Assembly: GCA_018057825.1 (NCBI GenBank)
Contig: JAGPCY010000035.1
Location: 38,724 to 102,723 of the forward strand
DNA from: Kofleriaceae bacterium
GTDB lineage: Bacteria; Myxococcota_A; Polyangia; Haliangiales; Haliangiaceae
Direction: 5' to 3'
DNA length: 64,000 bases
Numbering within the stretch: position 1 is the first letter of the stretch; the number at the start of each line of letters is the position of its first letter. The translations under genes were made by a program, and so were the position numbers. Shown here piece after piece: positions 53,934-64,000 of the stretch. A model generated the notes under the pieces. That model saw only the letters and a program-made list of their open reading frames with translations. It made no database searches and was not told the DNA's origin.

Positions 53934-56678
53934 ATGGGGACAGCCACTGACGCGCGCGCGGTGCGAGCCGCCCTCGAGGCCGGCACCACGGCGGCCGCCG
54001 ACGCCCTACCCGCCATCGTCGACCTCGCCCGCGGCGCCCCGACCCGCGGCCAGCGCGCCCTGGCCTACGGCCTCCTCGGCGATCTGGCCGGCCGGGCCTT
54101 CGGCGCGCCGTGGGAGCTGGCCGAGCGCGCGGCCTTCGCGATGCTCGAGCTGGCGCGGATCGTCGACGGGCCCGACGAGCGGCGCGCGCTGATCGCGGCG
54201 ATGGGCCGCGGCTTCCGCAACGCCTGGCTCCTGCCCTACGTCCACCGCCGGCTGTCGGATCCTGAGCCGGCCACGGTCGCGGCCGCGGCCAGCGCCGCCG
54301 GCGGCCTGGGCTTCCCGGCCCTCGAAGAGGCGGTCGCGGAGCTCCTGACCGACGACGCCCCGGCGCCGCTGCGCCTGGCCGCCATCGCCGCCCTCGGACG
54401 GATGGGCGCGACCGGGTCGGCGCCGCGGCTGGCCGCCCTGGTGACCGGCGATCCGCGCGAGGCGGCGGCGGCCTTGACCGCGCTCACCGAGATCCGCTCG
54501 CCGGTGGCGATCGCGGCGGCGGCCGAGCTGTTGGCCGCCGAGCTCGAGCCCGAGGTCACGGTGGCGGCGGTGCGCTACCTCGCGGAGCTGGGCGCGGCCG
54601 AGGTCTTGCCGGTCCTGCGCCGGCTGGCGCGCGACGACGATCCCGAGCTGCGCACCGCCGCGAGCTTCGCGTCGCGGGCGTGGAAGGCCGAGCAGCACAA
54701 GGACGCCGGCGAGCGGTTCCTGGTGCCGCTGTACGAACGCGATCGCGCGGTGCGGGCTGCGCTGGCCCGGCGCCTGCGGACCCTGCCGGTGGCGACCATC
54801 CTCGAGCAGGCCGAGCTGCTCCTCGGCGACGAGCCCGAGGGCGTGGTCCAGATCCTCGCCGAGATCCGCGAGCCCGAGGTGACCCGCTACCTCCTGGCGG
54901 TGGTCGCGCGCACCGAGCTGCCGGTGGTGGTGCGGGCCCGCGCGGCCCTGGCGATCGAGGCCAACCAGCCGTGGGAGCGCGAGGCCCTGGCCGCGATCAT
55001 CCTGGGCGCCGACGTCCCCGAGGCGGTGCAGATCGCCGCCGCCCAGACGATGGGGGCCTTCGCCGATCAAGCCGAGCTGTTCGCGCGCATCGGCGGCCTG
55101 GCGACCGCCGCGTCCCCCGGCCTGCGCGGCGCGTTCCTGTGGGCGCTCCAGCTCGCGGCCCGCCCGAGCAAGCTGGTCGGGGCCTCGCGCCGCCAGGCGG
55201 TCGACGTCGTGCGCGCGCTCCTGGCCGACGCCGAGGCCCTGGTTCGGCGCCGCGCCGCCTACGTCGCCGGCAACCTGGCGCTGACCGAGCTGACCGCGGC
55301 GCTCCTGGCGTCCGCCGCCGACTCCGACGACGATCACCAGATCGCCGTGTTCGTCGCCCTCGGCGAGCTGCGCGCTTCCGACGGCTTCACCGACACCCTC
55401 GAGCTGGCCCGTCGCCTGCCGAGCGGCGCGGCGGCCCGGACCTTGGTCGCGGCGCTGCGCGCGTTGTCGTCGACGGTGGCGGCCCACCCGGCCACGCCCC
55501 TCGACCTCGGCCCGCTGGCCAGCAAGACCACCGGGCTCCTCGGTCACGCCGACGCCCTGGTGCGCGAGGCCGCGGTCCGGGTCGCCGGCCTGGCGCGCGG
55601 CGCGGTGTCGCCGACCGCGGCCATCAAGCTGCTCGCCGATCCGTCGCCGCGGGTGCGCGCCGAGGCGGTGACCGCCCTCGGGCGGCTGGGCGCGCGCGAC
55701 AGCGAGCCCCAGCTCATCGCCGCCCTCGAGGACGCCGACCCGGCGATCCACGAGCGCGCGGCGCGCGCGCTGATCGCCCTGGGCGGCCGACGCGCCCTCG
55801 AGCAGGTGGTGGCCTACGTCGGCGGCGACGGCGACGACGACGCGCGCGCCACGGTCGCCAGCCACCTGGCGATCGCGCCCGGCGAGGCCGCCCACTTCCT
55901 GCCGCTGGTCGACGGTGCCCTCGCTCGACTCGGCCCCGGCGATCGCGCCTACGAGCCGCTCCTGGCGGCGAAGCTCGAGCTGCTCGAGGCCCGGGCCGGC
56001 GGCGCGACCGCGCCCGGCGACGTCGACGCCGCGATCGCCAGCGCGTTCCCGTCGTTCGCCCACTTCGTCAAGCTCAAGGGCTTCGAGACCCTGGTGAAGA
56101 GCATCCGCACCGCCGAGGCGCTGTACCGCTCGACCGGCAGCTTGACCGACGCCGATCAGTCGCCGCCGATCGTCTTGTGGATGAAGGTCCTCGAGAACTA
56201 CGTCCACGCCTGGCTGGGCGCGCGCCTGACCGCGGTGCAGCGCGAGCCGACCACGCTGTTCGACTACGTCGATCGCCTGAGCGGCGCGTGGTCGAGCTAC
56301 CAGCGCTTCGTCGGCGAGCGCTGGAAGGACCACGTCGAGCTCGGCACCGCCAAGGTCGAGGTCCCGGCGCGCTCGCTGCCCAACTCGCTGCGCGACTTCC
56401 AGGAGCACAAGCGCAAGCGCCTCGACTCGCCGCTGTCGGTGACCGAGTGGGCCCGGCTCCTGGTGTTCTTCGCCGTCGATCACGCCTCGGGGGTAAAGAA
56501 CCTGTTCAAGCTGCCGGCCAAGAGCGGCGATCAGGTGATCCGCCTGGCCCACCGGCTCCACACCCTGGCCGCGGTCCGCAACCTCGTGACCCACCGCGCC
56601 GCCGCCTCGGGCGCGACCCTCGACGCCTTCCGCAAGAGCTACTACCTGTCGTTCGAGGATCTGGCGCAGATGGCGTGA
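53934..56678 (+). CDS. HEAT-repeat protein with possible C-terminal HEPN domain
   Basis: 914 residues from an ATG. Residues about 1-680 are HEAT/PBS-lyase repeats (AVTALGRLGARDSEPQLIAA, VREAAVRVAGLARGAV and many more). From about 700 the character changes to larger, more polar helices (LWMKVLENYVHAWLGARL, then FQEHKRKRLDSPLSVTEWAR). A terminal RNLVTH at R882-H887 fits the HEPN RX4-6H motif. No signal or membrane helix is present. This could be a sensor/effector fusion acting on RNA; the HEPN assignment rests on one motif and helical context. Confidence 0.7.
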   Translation: MGTATDARAVRAALEAGTTAAADALPAIVDLARGAPTRGQRALAYGLLGDLAGRAFGAPWELAERAAFAMLELARIVDGPDERRALIAAMGRGFRNAWLLPYVHRRLSDPEPATVAAAASAAGGLGFPALEEAVAELLTDDAPAPLRLAAIAALGRMGATGSAPRLAALVTGDPREAAAALTALTEIRSPVAIAAAAELLAAELEPEVTVAAVRYLAELGAAEVLPVLRRLARDDDPELRTAASFASRAWKAEQHKDAGERFLVPLYERDRAVRAALARRLRTLPVATILEQAELLLGDEPEGVVQILAEIREPEVTRYLLAVVARTELPVVVRARAALAIEANQPWEREALAAIILGADVPEAVQIAAAQTMGAFADQAELFARIGGLATAASPGLRGAFLWALQLAARPSKLVGASRRQAVDVVRALLADAEALVRRRAAYVAGNLALTELTAALLASAADSDDDHQIAVFVALGELRASDGFTDTLELARRLPSGAAARTLVAALRALSSTVAAHPATPLDLGPLASKTTGLLGHADALVREAAVRVAGLARGAVSPTAAIKLLADPSPRVRAEAVTALGRLGARDSEPQLIAALEDADPAIHERAARALIALGGRRALEQVVAYVGGDGDDDARATVASHLAIAPGEAAHFLPLVDGALARLGPGDRAYEPLLAAKLELLEARAGGATAPGDVDAAIASAFPSFAHFVKLKGFETLVKSIRTAEALYRSTGSLTDADQSPPIVLWMKVLENYVHAWLGARLTAVQREPTTLFDYVDRLSGAWSSYQRFVGERWKDHVELGTAKVEVPARSLPNSLRDFQEHKRKRLDSPLSVTEWARLLVFFAVDHASGVKNLFKLPAKSGDQVIRLAHRLHTLAAVRNLVTHRAAASGATLDAFRKSYYLSFEDLAQMA

Positions 56679-56724
56679 GCGCGGACGCATCGAGGCCCAA
56701 GCACCGCGGCGCGTCGACGGCGCG

Positions 56725-57495
56725 CTACCCCGGGCGCAGGTCGAACATCAGGAAGTACGGCACCCGCACCGCGTCCTCGAGCTCGGGGTGGGCGGCGACC
56801 GCGGCCGGCTCGGGGCACGGCTCGGACAGCGCGTGGAGCGCGAAGCCGGCGTCGCGGATCCACCCCAGCCAGTCGGCGAGCGTGGCGTGGTACGCGACGG
56901 TGTCGAACTCGTAGCGCCACCCGCGCCAGGTCGTGCGCACCGCGCCGCGCACGAAGTAGTCGCCGATGCCGAGGCGCAGCTTGCGACCGTCGGCGTCGCG
57001 CTCCCAGCGCCGGATCGGCGTCGCGGTGCACGGGTGCTCGATCGACGCGACCAGGCGGCCGCCCGGGCGGATGACCACCCGCAGCGCGCGCAGCACCGCC
57101 GACGGATCCGGCATGTCCTGGAGCGACATGCACGCGGTGATCACGTCGAAGCTGGCCGGCGCGAACCGCCGCGCGACCTCGGCCGCGTCGAGCTCGAGGT
57201 AGTCGATGTCGCCGCCGGCCGCGCGGGCATGCTCGAGCATGCGCGGCGACAGATCGAAGGCGGTCACGCGCGCGCCCCGGGCCGCCATCTCGCGCGCGAA
57301 GTAGCCGGCGCCACAGCCGACGTCGAGCAAGGTCGCGCCGGTGACGTCGCCGGTCAGCGCGATTTGGGCCGGACCAAAAAAGCGGTAGCGATAGCTGTCT
57401 CGCCCGCTGGCCTGGCCGTGAGCGTAGGCGTCGGCCGCGTGGTCCCACAGCGCGCGGATCTCGTCGGTGTCGCGTTCGGTGTCGGGTTCGGCCAT
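56725..57495 (-). CDS. Class I SAM-dependent methyltransferase
   Basis: 256 residues from the ATG giving MAEPDTERDTDEIRALWDHA. Motif I LLDVGCGAGYFAREMA (near residues 48-63), then VTAFDLSPRMLEHAR and FDVITACMSLQDMPD, typical of UbiE/Coq5-like small-molecule methyltransferases (Methyltransf_11). The substrate is unknown. It is convergent with the HEAT gene and divergent from the secreted protein gene (161 bp between starts). Confidence 0.88.
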   Translation of the reverse strand: MAEPDTERDTDEIRALWDHAADAYAHGQASGRDSYRYRFFGPAQIALTGDVTGATLLDVGCGAGYFAREMAARGARVTAFDLSPRMLEHARAAGGDIDYLELDAAEVARRFAPASFDVITACMSLQDMPDPSAVLRALRVVIRPGGRLVASIEHPCTATPIRRWERDADGRKLRLGIGDYFVRGAVRTTWRGWRYEFDTVAYHATLADWLGWIRDAGFALHALSEPCPEPAAVAAHPELEDAVRVPYFLMFDLRPG

Positions 57496-57656
57496 CGACC
57501 GCGAGTCTACGCGGCCAGCCCTGCCGCGGGCGCCGGGATGCAGGCGGCGCCCTGCACCGAGGGTCGCGCTGCAGGCCTGGGCCTGCACTGGGCCGACGAA
57601 TCCCGCGCGGTTTCGACGTCGGCGCGCTGGCACGCTGGCTGCTCAGGTGTCTTCGC

Positions 57657-58769
57657 ATGAAGCACCCAGGACTCGCCCTGTCACGTCGCGTCTTGCCTCT
57701 CCTCATCGCCGCCGTGGTCGCCTTCGTCGGCGCGCGGCGCGCTGAAGCCAGCATCGGCACACCCGGCCAGCAGTGCACCGCCGCCGACTATCAGGCCGCC
57801 AACGAGTGCCTGTCGAGCTGGGTCGGGTTGGGCGGCCTGTTCGGCGGCTGCGATCTGGTGTGCAACGAGCTCGCGACCAACGCGCCGCCCCCGGGGTTCG
57901 GCGGCGAGCTGCGCGCGGCCGGCGGCCAGGCGATCGTCGACACCGTCAAGGCCATCCCGGGCGCGGTGGTCGGCATCGTCACCCAGATCGGCAACGACAT
58001 CTACGAGTGCGCGACCGACCCGTTCGGCGGCTGGCAGTGCGTGCGGGTCGGCGTGCTGGTCGGCGGCGTCGCGTGCTCGGTCTTCGTGCCCGGGTGCGCG
58101 CCGGTCGTGATGGGCGCGGCGATCGCCGGCAGCACCGGCTACTGCGCGTACGTCTGCCTGGGCACCAACGACGAGACTGCATGTCAGAACGCCTGCGCGA
58201 CGTCGATCGTGGTCAACGCCACAGTGGCCTACGGCGGCTACCGGATGTCGGTCGCCGCCCGCGCCGCCGCGGTCGAGGACGCCGCCGCCGCTGGAGGTGC
58301 CGCCGGCGAGGCCGGCGGGGGCGCCGCGGTTGGTCCCCGCCCGATGCCGGTCGAGCAGGTGCCGCAGGTCGGGACGCCGCGCCCGCCGCCCGGCGTCCGC
58401 ACGTCCGAGGTGGTGAACGGCCAGGTGCAGCAGAACCCGACCGCGGTGAACCTCAGCGCCGGCGAGCCGGTGCCGACGCCGCCGCCGGGGGCGCCGACCG
58501 CCGTCAACGTCGGCATGACCGCCGAGGGCAACGCGGTCGCCGCCGCTGAGGTCAACGGCATGGGGCACCCGACCCTGGCGCCGGTGAACGGCCAGCCGAC
58601 CATCCTGGCCGCGGCCGGGGAGCTGCGCCCGCTGCCCGGCGGCGGCTACAACTACGCGCCGCGCTCGCGGTACAACAACCTCGAACCTCCGACGCCGGGT
58701 CAGGTCCAGGCCTTCATCTCCTACCTGCGCTCGATCGGCATCGACGTCCGCGGGGTGGAGCCATGGTGA
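57657..58769 (+). CDS. Secreted Cys-rich protein, candidate effector/polymorphic-toxin-like
   Basis: 370 residues. A classical signal peptide ends near residue 32 (GARRAEAS). The N-terminal half (33-180) has 14 or more cysteines, with a hydrophobic middle (VRVGVLVGGVACSVFVPGCA, then PVVMGAAIAGSTGYCAYV). A Pro/Ala/Gly-rich linker (about 200-300) leads to a compact C-terminal part (GGGYNYAPRSRYNNLEPPTP, then GQVQAFISYLRSIGIDVRG). This head-linker-tip layout, followed by an overlapping small gene, resembles effector/immunity pairs. No known toxin fold was recognised. Confidence 0.7.
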   Translation: MKHPGLALSRRVLPLLIAAVVAFVGARRAEASIGTPGQQCTAADYQAANECLSSWVGLGGLFGGCDLVCNELATNAPPPGFGGELRAAGGQAIVDTVKAIPGAVVGIVTQIGNDIYECATDPFGGWQCVRVGVLVGGVACSVFVPGCAPVVMGAAIAGSTGYCAYVCLGTNDETACQNACATSIVVNATVAYGGYRMSVAARAAAVEDAAAAGGAAGEAGGGAAVGPRPMPVEQVPQVGTPRPPPGVRTSEVVNGQVQQNPTAVNLSAGEPVPTPPPGAPTAVNVGMTAEGNAVAAAEVNGMGHPTLAPVNGQPTILAAAGELRPLPGGGYNYAPRSRYNNLEPPTPGQVQAFISYLRSIGIDVRGVEPW

Positions 58770-59239
58770 CCTTCGACCCGGAGACGCTCGCTCATGAGGT
58801 GCTGGCCCAGACGCGGGACCTGACCGGGCTCCTGGGCGGCCCCCACGCCGCGCACGACGAGTCCTTGGTCGATCTGGGCATCGCCCTGGCGCGCCTCCAC
58901 GACCGCGGCTTCGATCGCACGCTGGCGACGATCGGCCGCGATCGCGAGGTCGGCGCCGCGGCCTTGCTCGTCCTCGCCGGCTACTGGCGCGCCGCCGCGG
59001 TGGTCGATCGCGAGGTGTTCACGTCGCTGGTGTTCGACCTGAGCCAGCGGGCGTGGTGGCTCGGGGGCGACCGGCGAGGGTTGGCCGGGCTCGCCGCGGT
59101 CGCGGCGCTCACCATCGGCACCGACCGCGGGGTCGCGCCGACCGACGCGATCGCGGCCCGGTCGGCGATCGTGGTCGCGATGGCCGACACCTCGCCGTAC
59201 CTCGCCGGCCTGGCGGTGCGGCTGCACGGCCCGAGCTGA
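58763..59239 (+). CDS. Small cytosolic protein, candidate immunity partner
   Basis: 158 residues. The ATG lies inside the last codons of the upstream secreted-protein gene (7 bp overlap), ensuring coupled translation. It is all-helical, Ala/Leu-rich, with no signal peptide. The pairing of a secreted protein with a cytosolic helical protein is the usual immunity arrangement, but no family match was recognised, so the role is inference. Confidence 0.6.
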   Translation: MVTFDPETLAHEVLAQTRDLTGLLGGPHAAHDESLVDLGIALARLHDRGFDRTLATIGRDREVGAAALLVLAGYWRAAAVVDREVFTSLVFDLSQRAWWLGGDRRGLAGLAAVAALTIGTDRGVAPTDAIAARSAIVVAMADTSPYLAGLAVRLHGPS

Positions 59240-59297
59240 GCGCTCGGCGCGGGCGTGTGAAATTGCAGCCGCCACCGGGGCCGTGGTACCGGACGCG

Positions 59298-60011
59298 ATG
59301 CGCACCAACCCGGCTTCCGTCCACCTCGCCCTCGCTCTGGCCACCGTCGCCGTCGCCGGATGTGGCGGCGGGAAGTCCGATGACAAGGCCGGCGACAAGG
59401 CTGGCGCGAAGACCGCCGGCAACACCTGCAAGGACGTCGAGGCCGCGATGCGGCGACTGGCGCCCGAGCGGACCCGCGATCTCAAGGCGGGCGCGTTCGA
59501 GCAGACGTGCAAGGCCAAGGGCTACGACCAGGCGCGGATCGACTGCATGGTCGCGGCGAAGGTGATGGCGGATCTGACCTACTGCGCCGACCCCACGAAG
59601 CCGCGGCCCACGCCGGCCGGCACGACCGATGCCCTGGTGACCAAGTCCCTCCCCGGCCTGAAGGTCAAGCTCACCGCGCCCGACCGCGCGACGATCGAGG
59701 AGCGCGACACCGACGCGCACCTGACCGATGGCACGTTCAAGCTCAACCTGAGCGCGGTCGATGGTTACTCGGTGCCCGACGCCCCGGCGATGGCGGCCTC
59801 GCTCAAGAAGGAGCCGGGCTTTCTCGCGTTCACCCGCGAGGACGCCGCCGGCAAGACCTGGCGCTACGAGTACACCCTCGACGGTGGCAAGGCCGGCGTG
59901 AGCATGCGGCTCGACCTCGCGGGCCGGGCCCTCGACTGCACGATCCACGGCGTGGCCCCCGAGGTCGCGACCGCGGTGGCCGCGGCCTGCGCGACGGTCG
60001 CGCCGCTGTAG
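59298..60011 (+). CDS. Hypothetical lipoprotein
   Basis: 237 residues. Lipobox VAGC (C22), followed by a Lys/Asp/Gly linker (GGGKSDDKAGDKAGAKTAGN). Three or more conserved-looking cysteines in the helical middle (CKDVEAAM, FEQTCKAKGYDQARIDCM, YCADPTK) and a beta-rich C-terminal half follow. No family was recognised. It is convergent with the 943-residue gene (12 bp gap). Confidence 0.7.
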   Translation: MRTNPASVHLALALATVAVAGCGGGKSDDKAGDKAGAKTAGNTCKDVEAAMRRLAPERTRDLKAGAFEQTCKAKGYDQARIDCMVAAKVMADLTYCADPTKPRPTPAGTTDALVTKSLPGLKVKLTAPDRATIEERDTDAHLTDGTFKLNLSAVDGYSVPDAPAMAASLKKEPGFLAFTREDAAGKTWRYEYTLDGGKAGVSMRLDLAGRALDCTIHGVAPEVATAVAAACATVAPL

Positions 60012-60023
60012 GCGACGCCGCGG

Positions 60024-62855
<2,832 letters not shown>

Positions 62856-62965
62856 CGCCTAGCAGAGGCTGGCACTTCCGCGATGTGACGGGGCCGCCCG
62901 GGCGATGGAGTTTTTTCCGCGACCGAGCCAACGCGAGCGGCCGGCCCGGGGCGCCGGCCGGCGGT

Positions 62966-63682
62966 TCAGCAGATCGCGATCAGCCGGCTTTGGCCGGGGA
63001 CGTCGTCCGGGGCGCGGTGGACGCACGGCGGGACCGGGCAACCCGGCCACAGGGTCGCGAGCCGCCACAGGTTTCCGACCCCGAAGGACCAGACGCGCGT
63101 ACGGTCGACGGGCGCGAAGTGGAGATCGTACGAGCGCTCGCGCAGGTAGTCGTCGAAGGCCTCACCCTCGTCGCCGCCGAACTCGGCGCGCAGCCGCGCT
63201 CGGCAGGCGGGCTCGTCGATGAAGGCCCGCGCCTGATCGTAGGGGAGGCCGAGGCTGGGCGCGCCGTGGTAGGTACACAGCCAGGTGTCGAGTTCGTGAG
63301 GCGCGCGGTCGACGTGCCACGAGCAGACGTCGCGGTCGGCGCGCGGGTAGGCGCGGACGAGGCTGAGCTCGGGCTCTAGCCCCAGCGACGCGAGGGCGCG
63401 CAGATCGCGCTGGATCGCCTGGACCGCGAGCGCGCCGTCGTCGTCGAGAGACAGCGCGGCCAGCTCCGCGTCGTCGATCGACACGACGCCGTCGCCCGCG
63501 GTCGGCGCGGCCGGCAGCGCGGCCTCGAGGGCGGCGACCACCTGCCCGAAGTCGCCGCCCATGTCGCGGGGCCAGCACGCGGCGTTGACCCCGGCGCGGA
63601 AGCGCACCGCCGCCAGCGCGGCGAAGCTGTCGACGCTGCGCAGGCACGGCTCGGCGGGCAAGCGCCAGCGCTCGGGGGACAT
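62966..63682 (-). CDS. DUF1826-family protein
   Basis: 238 residues from the ATG giving MSPERWRLPAEP; the frame continues upstream into a hexanucleotide array that would encode a Ser/Val/Ala repeat and is rejected. The segment FRAGVNAACWPRDMG near residue 28, and DVCSWHVDRAPHELDTWLCTY with the His typical of DUF1826, support the family. Function is unknown; DUF1826 proteins sometimes lie near zinc-uptake genes (recalled). The gene is preceded by array D. Confidence 0.7.
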   Translation of the reverse strand: MSPERWRLPAEPCLRSVDSFAALAAVRFRAGVNAACWPRDMGGDFGQVVAALEAALPAAPTAGDGVVSIDDAELAALSLDDDGALAVQAIQRDLRALASLGLEPELSLVRAYPRADRDVCSWHVDRAPHELDTWLCTYHGAPSLGLPYDQARAFIDEPACRARLRAEFGGDEGEAFDDYLRERSYDLHFAPVDRTRVWSFGVGNLWRLATLWPGCPVPPCVHRAPDDVPGQSRLIAIC

Positions 63683-63778
63683 CGCGGCCCGAACCTGTCG
63701 CGGATCGGCTCGCCGGCGCAAGGGCTCGGGGAGAAGGACGGCGAGGACGATGAGGTCGGGTCGGAGGCGATGCGGAGG

Positions 63779-63906
63779 CCGAGCCGAGACCGAGGCGGAG
63801 GCCGAGACCGAGACCGAGGCGGAGGCCGAGACCGAGACCGAGACCGAGGCCGAGACCGAGGCGGAGACCGAGGCCGAGGCGGAGGCCGAGACCGAGACCG
63901 AGACCA
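63779..63906. repeat. (GAGRCC)n hexanucleotide array D
   Basis: About 21 units of GAGACC, GAGGCG and GAGGCC lie upstream of the DUF1826 gene, about 97 bp from its start. The purine-rich strand is +. Confidence 0.93.
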
Positions 63907-64000
63907 ATGCCGATCAGTTAGGTGGCTAGGCGATCGGAATCCGCCGGGTTTCTAGGGAGGTGAACGTCGTCGTTGCGGCCGCGGGGCGGGAGGATCAGCG
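63907..64000. other. Window end; possible start of an unseen gene
   Basis: After array D, GGGAGGTGAACGTCG at 63955-63969 could be a ribosome-binding site and GTG start for a + strand gene (V-N-V-V-V-A-A-A). Only about 13 codons remain, which is too few to support a call. Confidence 0.2.

Noticed and set aside
62966..63907. Longer start for the DUF1826 protein through array D
   Set aside because: The extension would be a Ser/Val/Ala repeat from the hexanucleotide array; the internal ATG at 63680-63682 gives the family-like start.
63955..64000. Gene beginning at a GTG near the window end
   Set aside because: Too few codons are visible to support a coding call.

Overview
This is a very GC-rich window (about 70% G+C by eye) with dense gene packing, many 1-7 nt stop/start overlaps, frequent GTG starts and long antisense open frames that come only from base composition. 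The protein repertoire points to a myxobacterium-type Myxococcota (Kofleriaceae/Haliangium-like, by inference). It includes many lipoproteins, MYXO-CTERM-like C-termini (Cys motif, hydrophobic helix, Arg cluster), DUF4215 cysteine-rich repeats, DUF7151-type calcium-loop repeats, a Ser/Thr kinase fused to an AAA/TPR module, TSP3-OmpA proteins, MJ0042 zinc-ribbon proteins and a cytolysin.

Layout. 1-12.2 kb: 3'-truncated ABC-F translation factor (EttA), Tat-signal DUF362-like protein, MntP, a large kinase/ATPase sensor, SppA, an MJ0042/TPR motility-type protein and a PilZ protein. 12.23-12.51 kb: a double-hairpin intergenic repeat. 12.5-22.9 kb: LTD/beta-propeller lipoprotein, LysR regulator divergent from a WD-like lipoprotein, UbiB-type kinase, a coupled lipoprotein/MBL hydrolase/Smr cluster, and a quinone-reductase-like flavoprotein divergent from its probable LysR regulator with a clear palindromic operator. 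22.9-28.6 kb: an ECF sigma factor, a ZAS anti-sigma protein fused to a CHAT (caspase-like) domain and a small partner, divergent from an 85-aa/407-aa coupled pair. 28.6-36.5 kb: membrane protein, CotH-like lipoprotein, type II DAHP synthase operon, PlsC, the second (inverted) cluster of the double-hairpin repeat, and an RRM protein in an overlapping small-gene operon. 36.7-49.5 kb: a 44-aa gene, exonuclease III, a trypsin-like protease and beta-propeller pair with MYXO-CTERM-like tails, PHA-system protein, SixA, a 1476-aa fusion of a DUF4215 surface protein with an OmpA-type protein, an SGNH-like lipoprotein and an RCC1 lipoprotein.

49.5-64 kb is the most accessory-looking part. It holds an Abi_2/HEPN gene preceded by a promoter and terminator-like hairpin (candidate ncRNA-HEPN module), a frameshifted outer-membrane protein, a cholesterol-dependent-cytolysin homologue lacking the canonical undecapeptide, a MenH-like hydrolase, a HEAT-repeat protein with a possible C-terminal HEPN motif, a methyltransferase, a secreted-protein/small-protein pair resembling effector/immunity, a duplicated 943-aa protein and a DUF1826 protein. 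Four (GAGRCC)n hexanucleotide arrays lie between genes, at 17.8, 30.6, 40.4 and 63.8 kb.

The best candidates for an undescribed system are the hairpin RNA + Abi_2 HEPN unit (49.57-50.57 kb), the CHAT-anti-sigma locus (22.9-26.9 kb), and the cytolysin with a replaced membrane-binding domain (51.4-53.0 kb). No tRNA, rRNA, CRISPR array or transposase was recognised.
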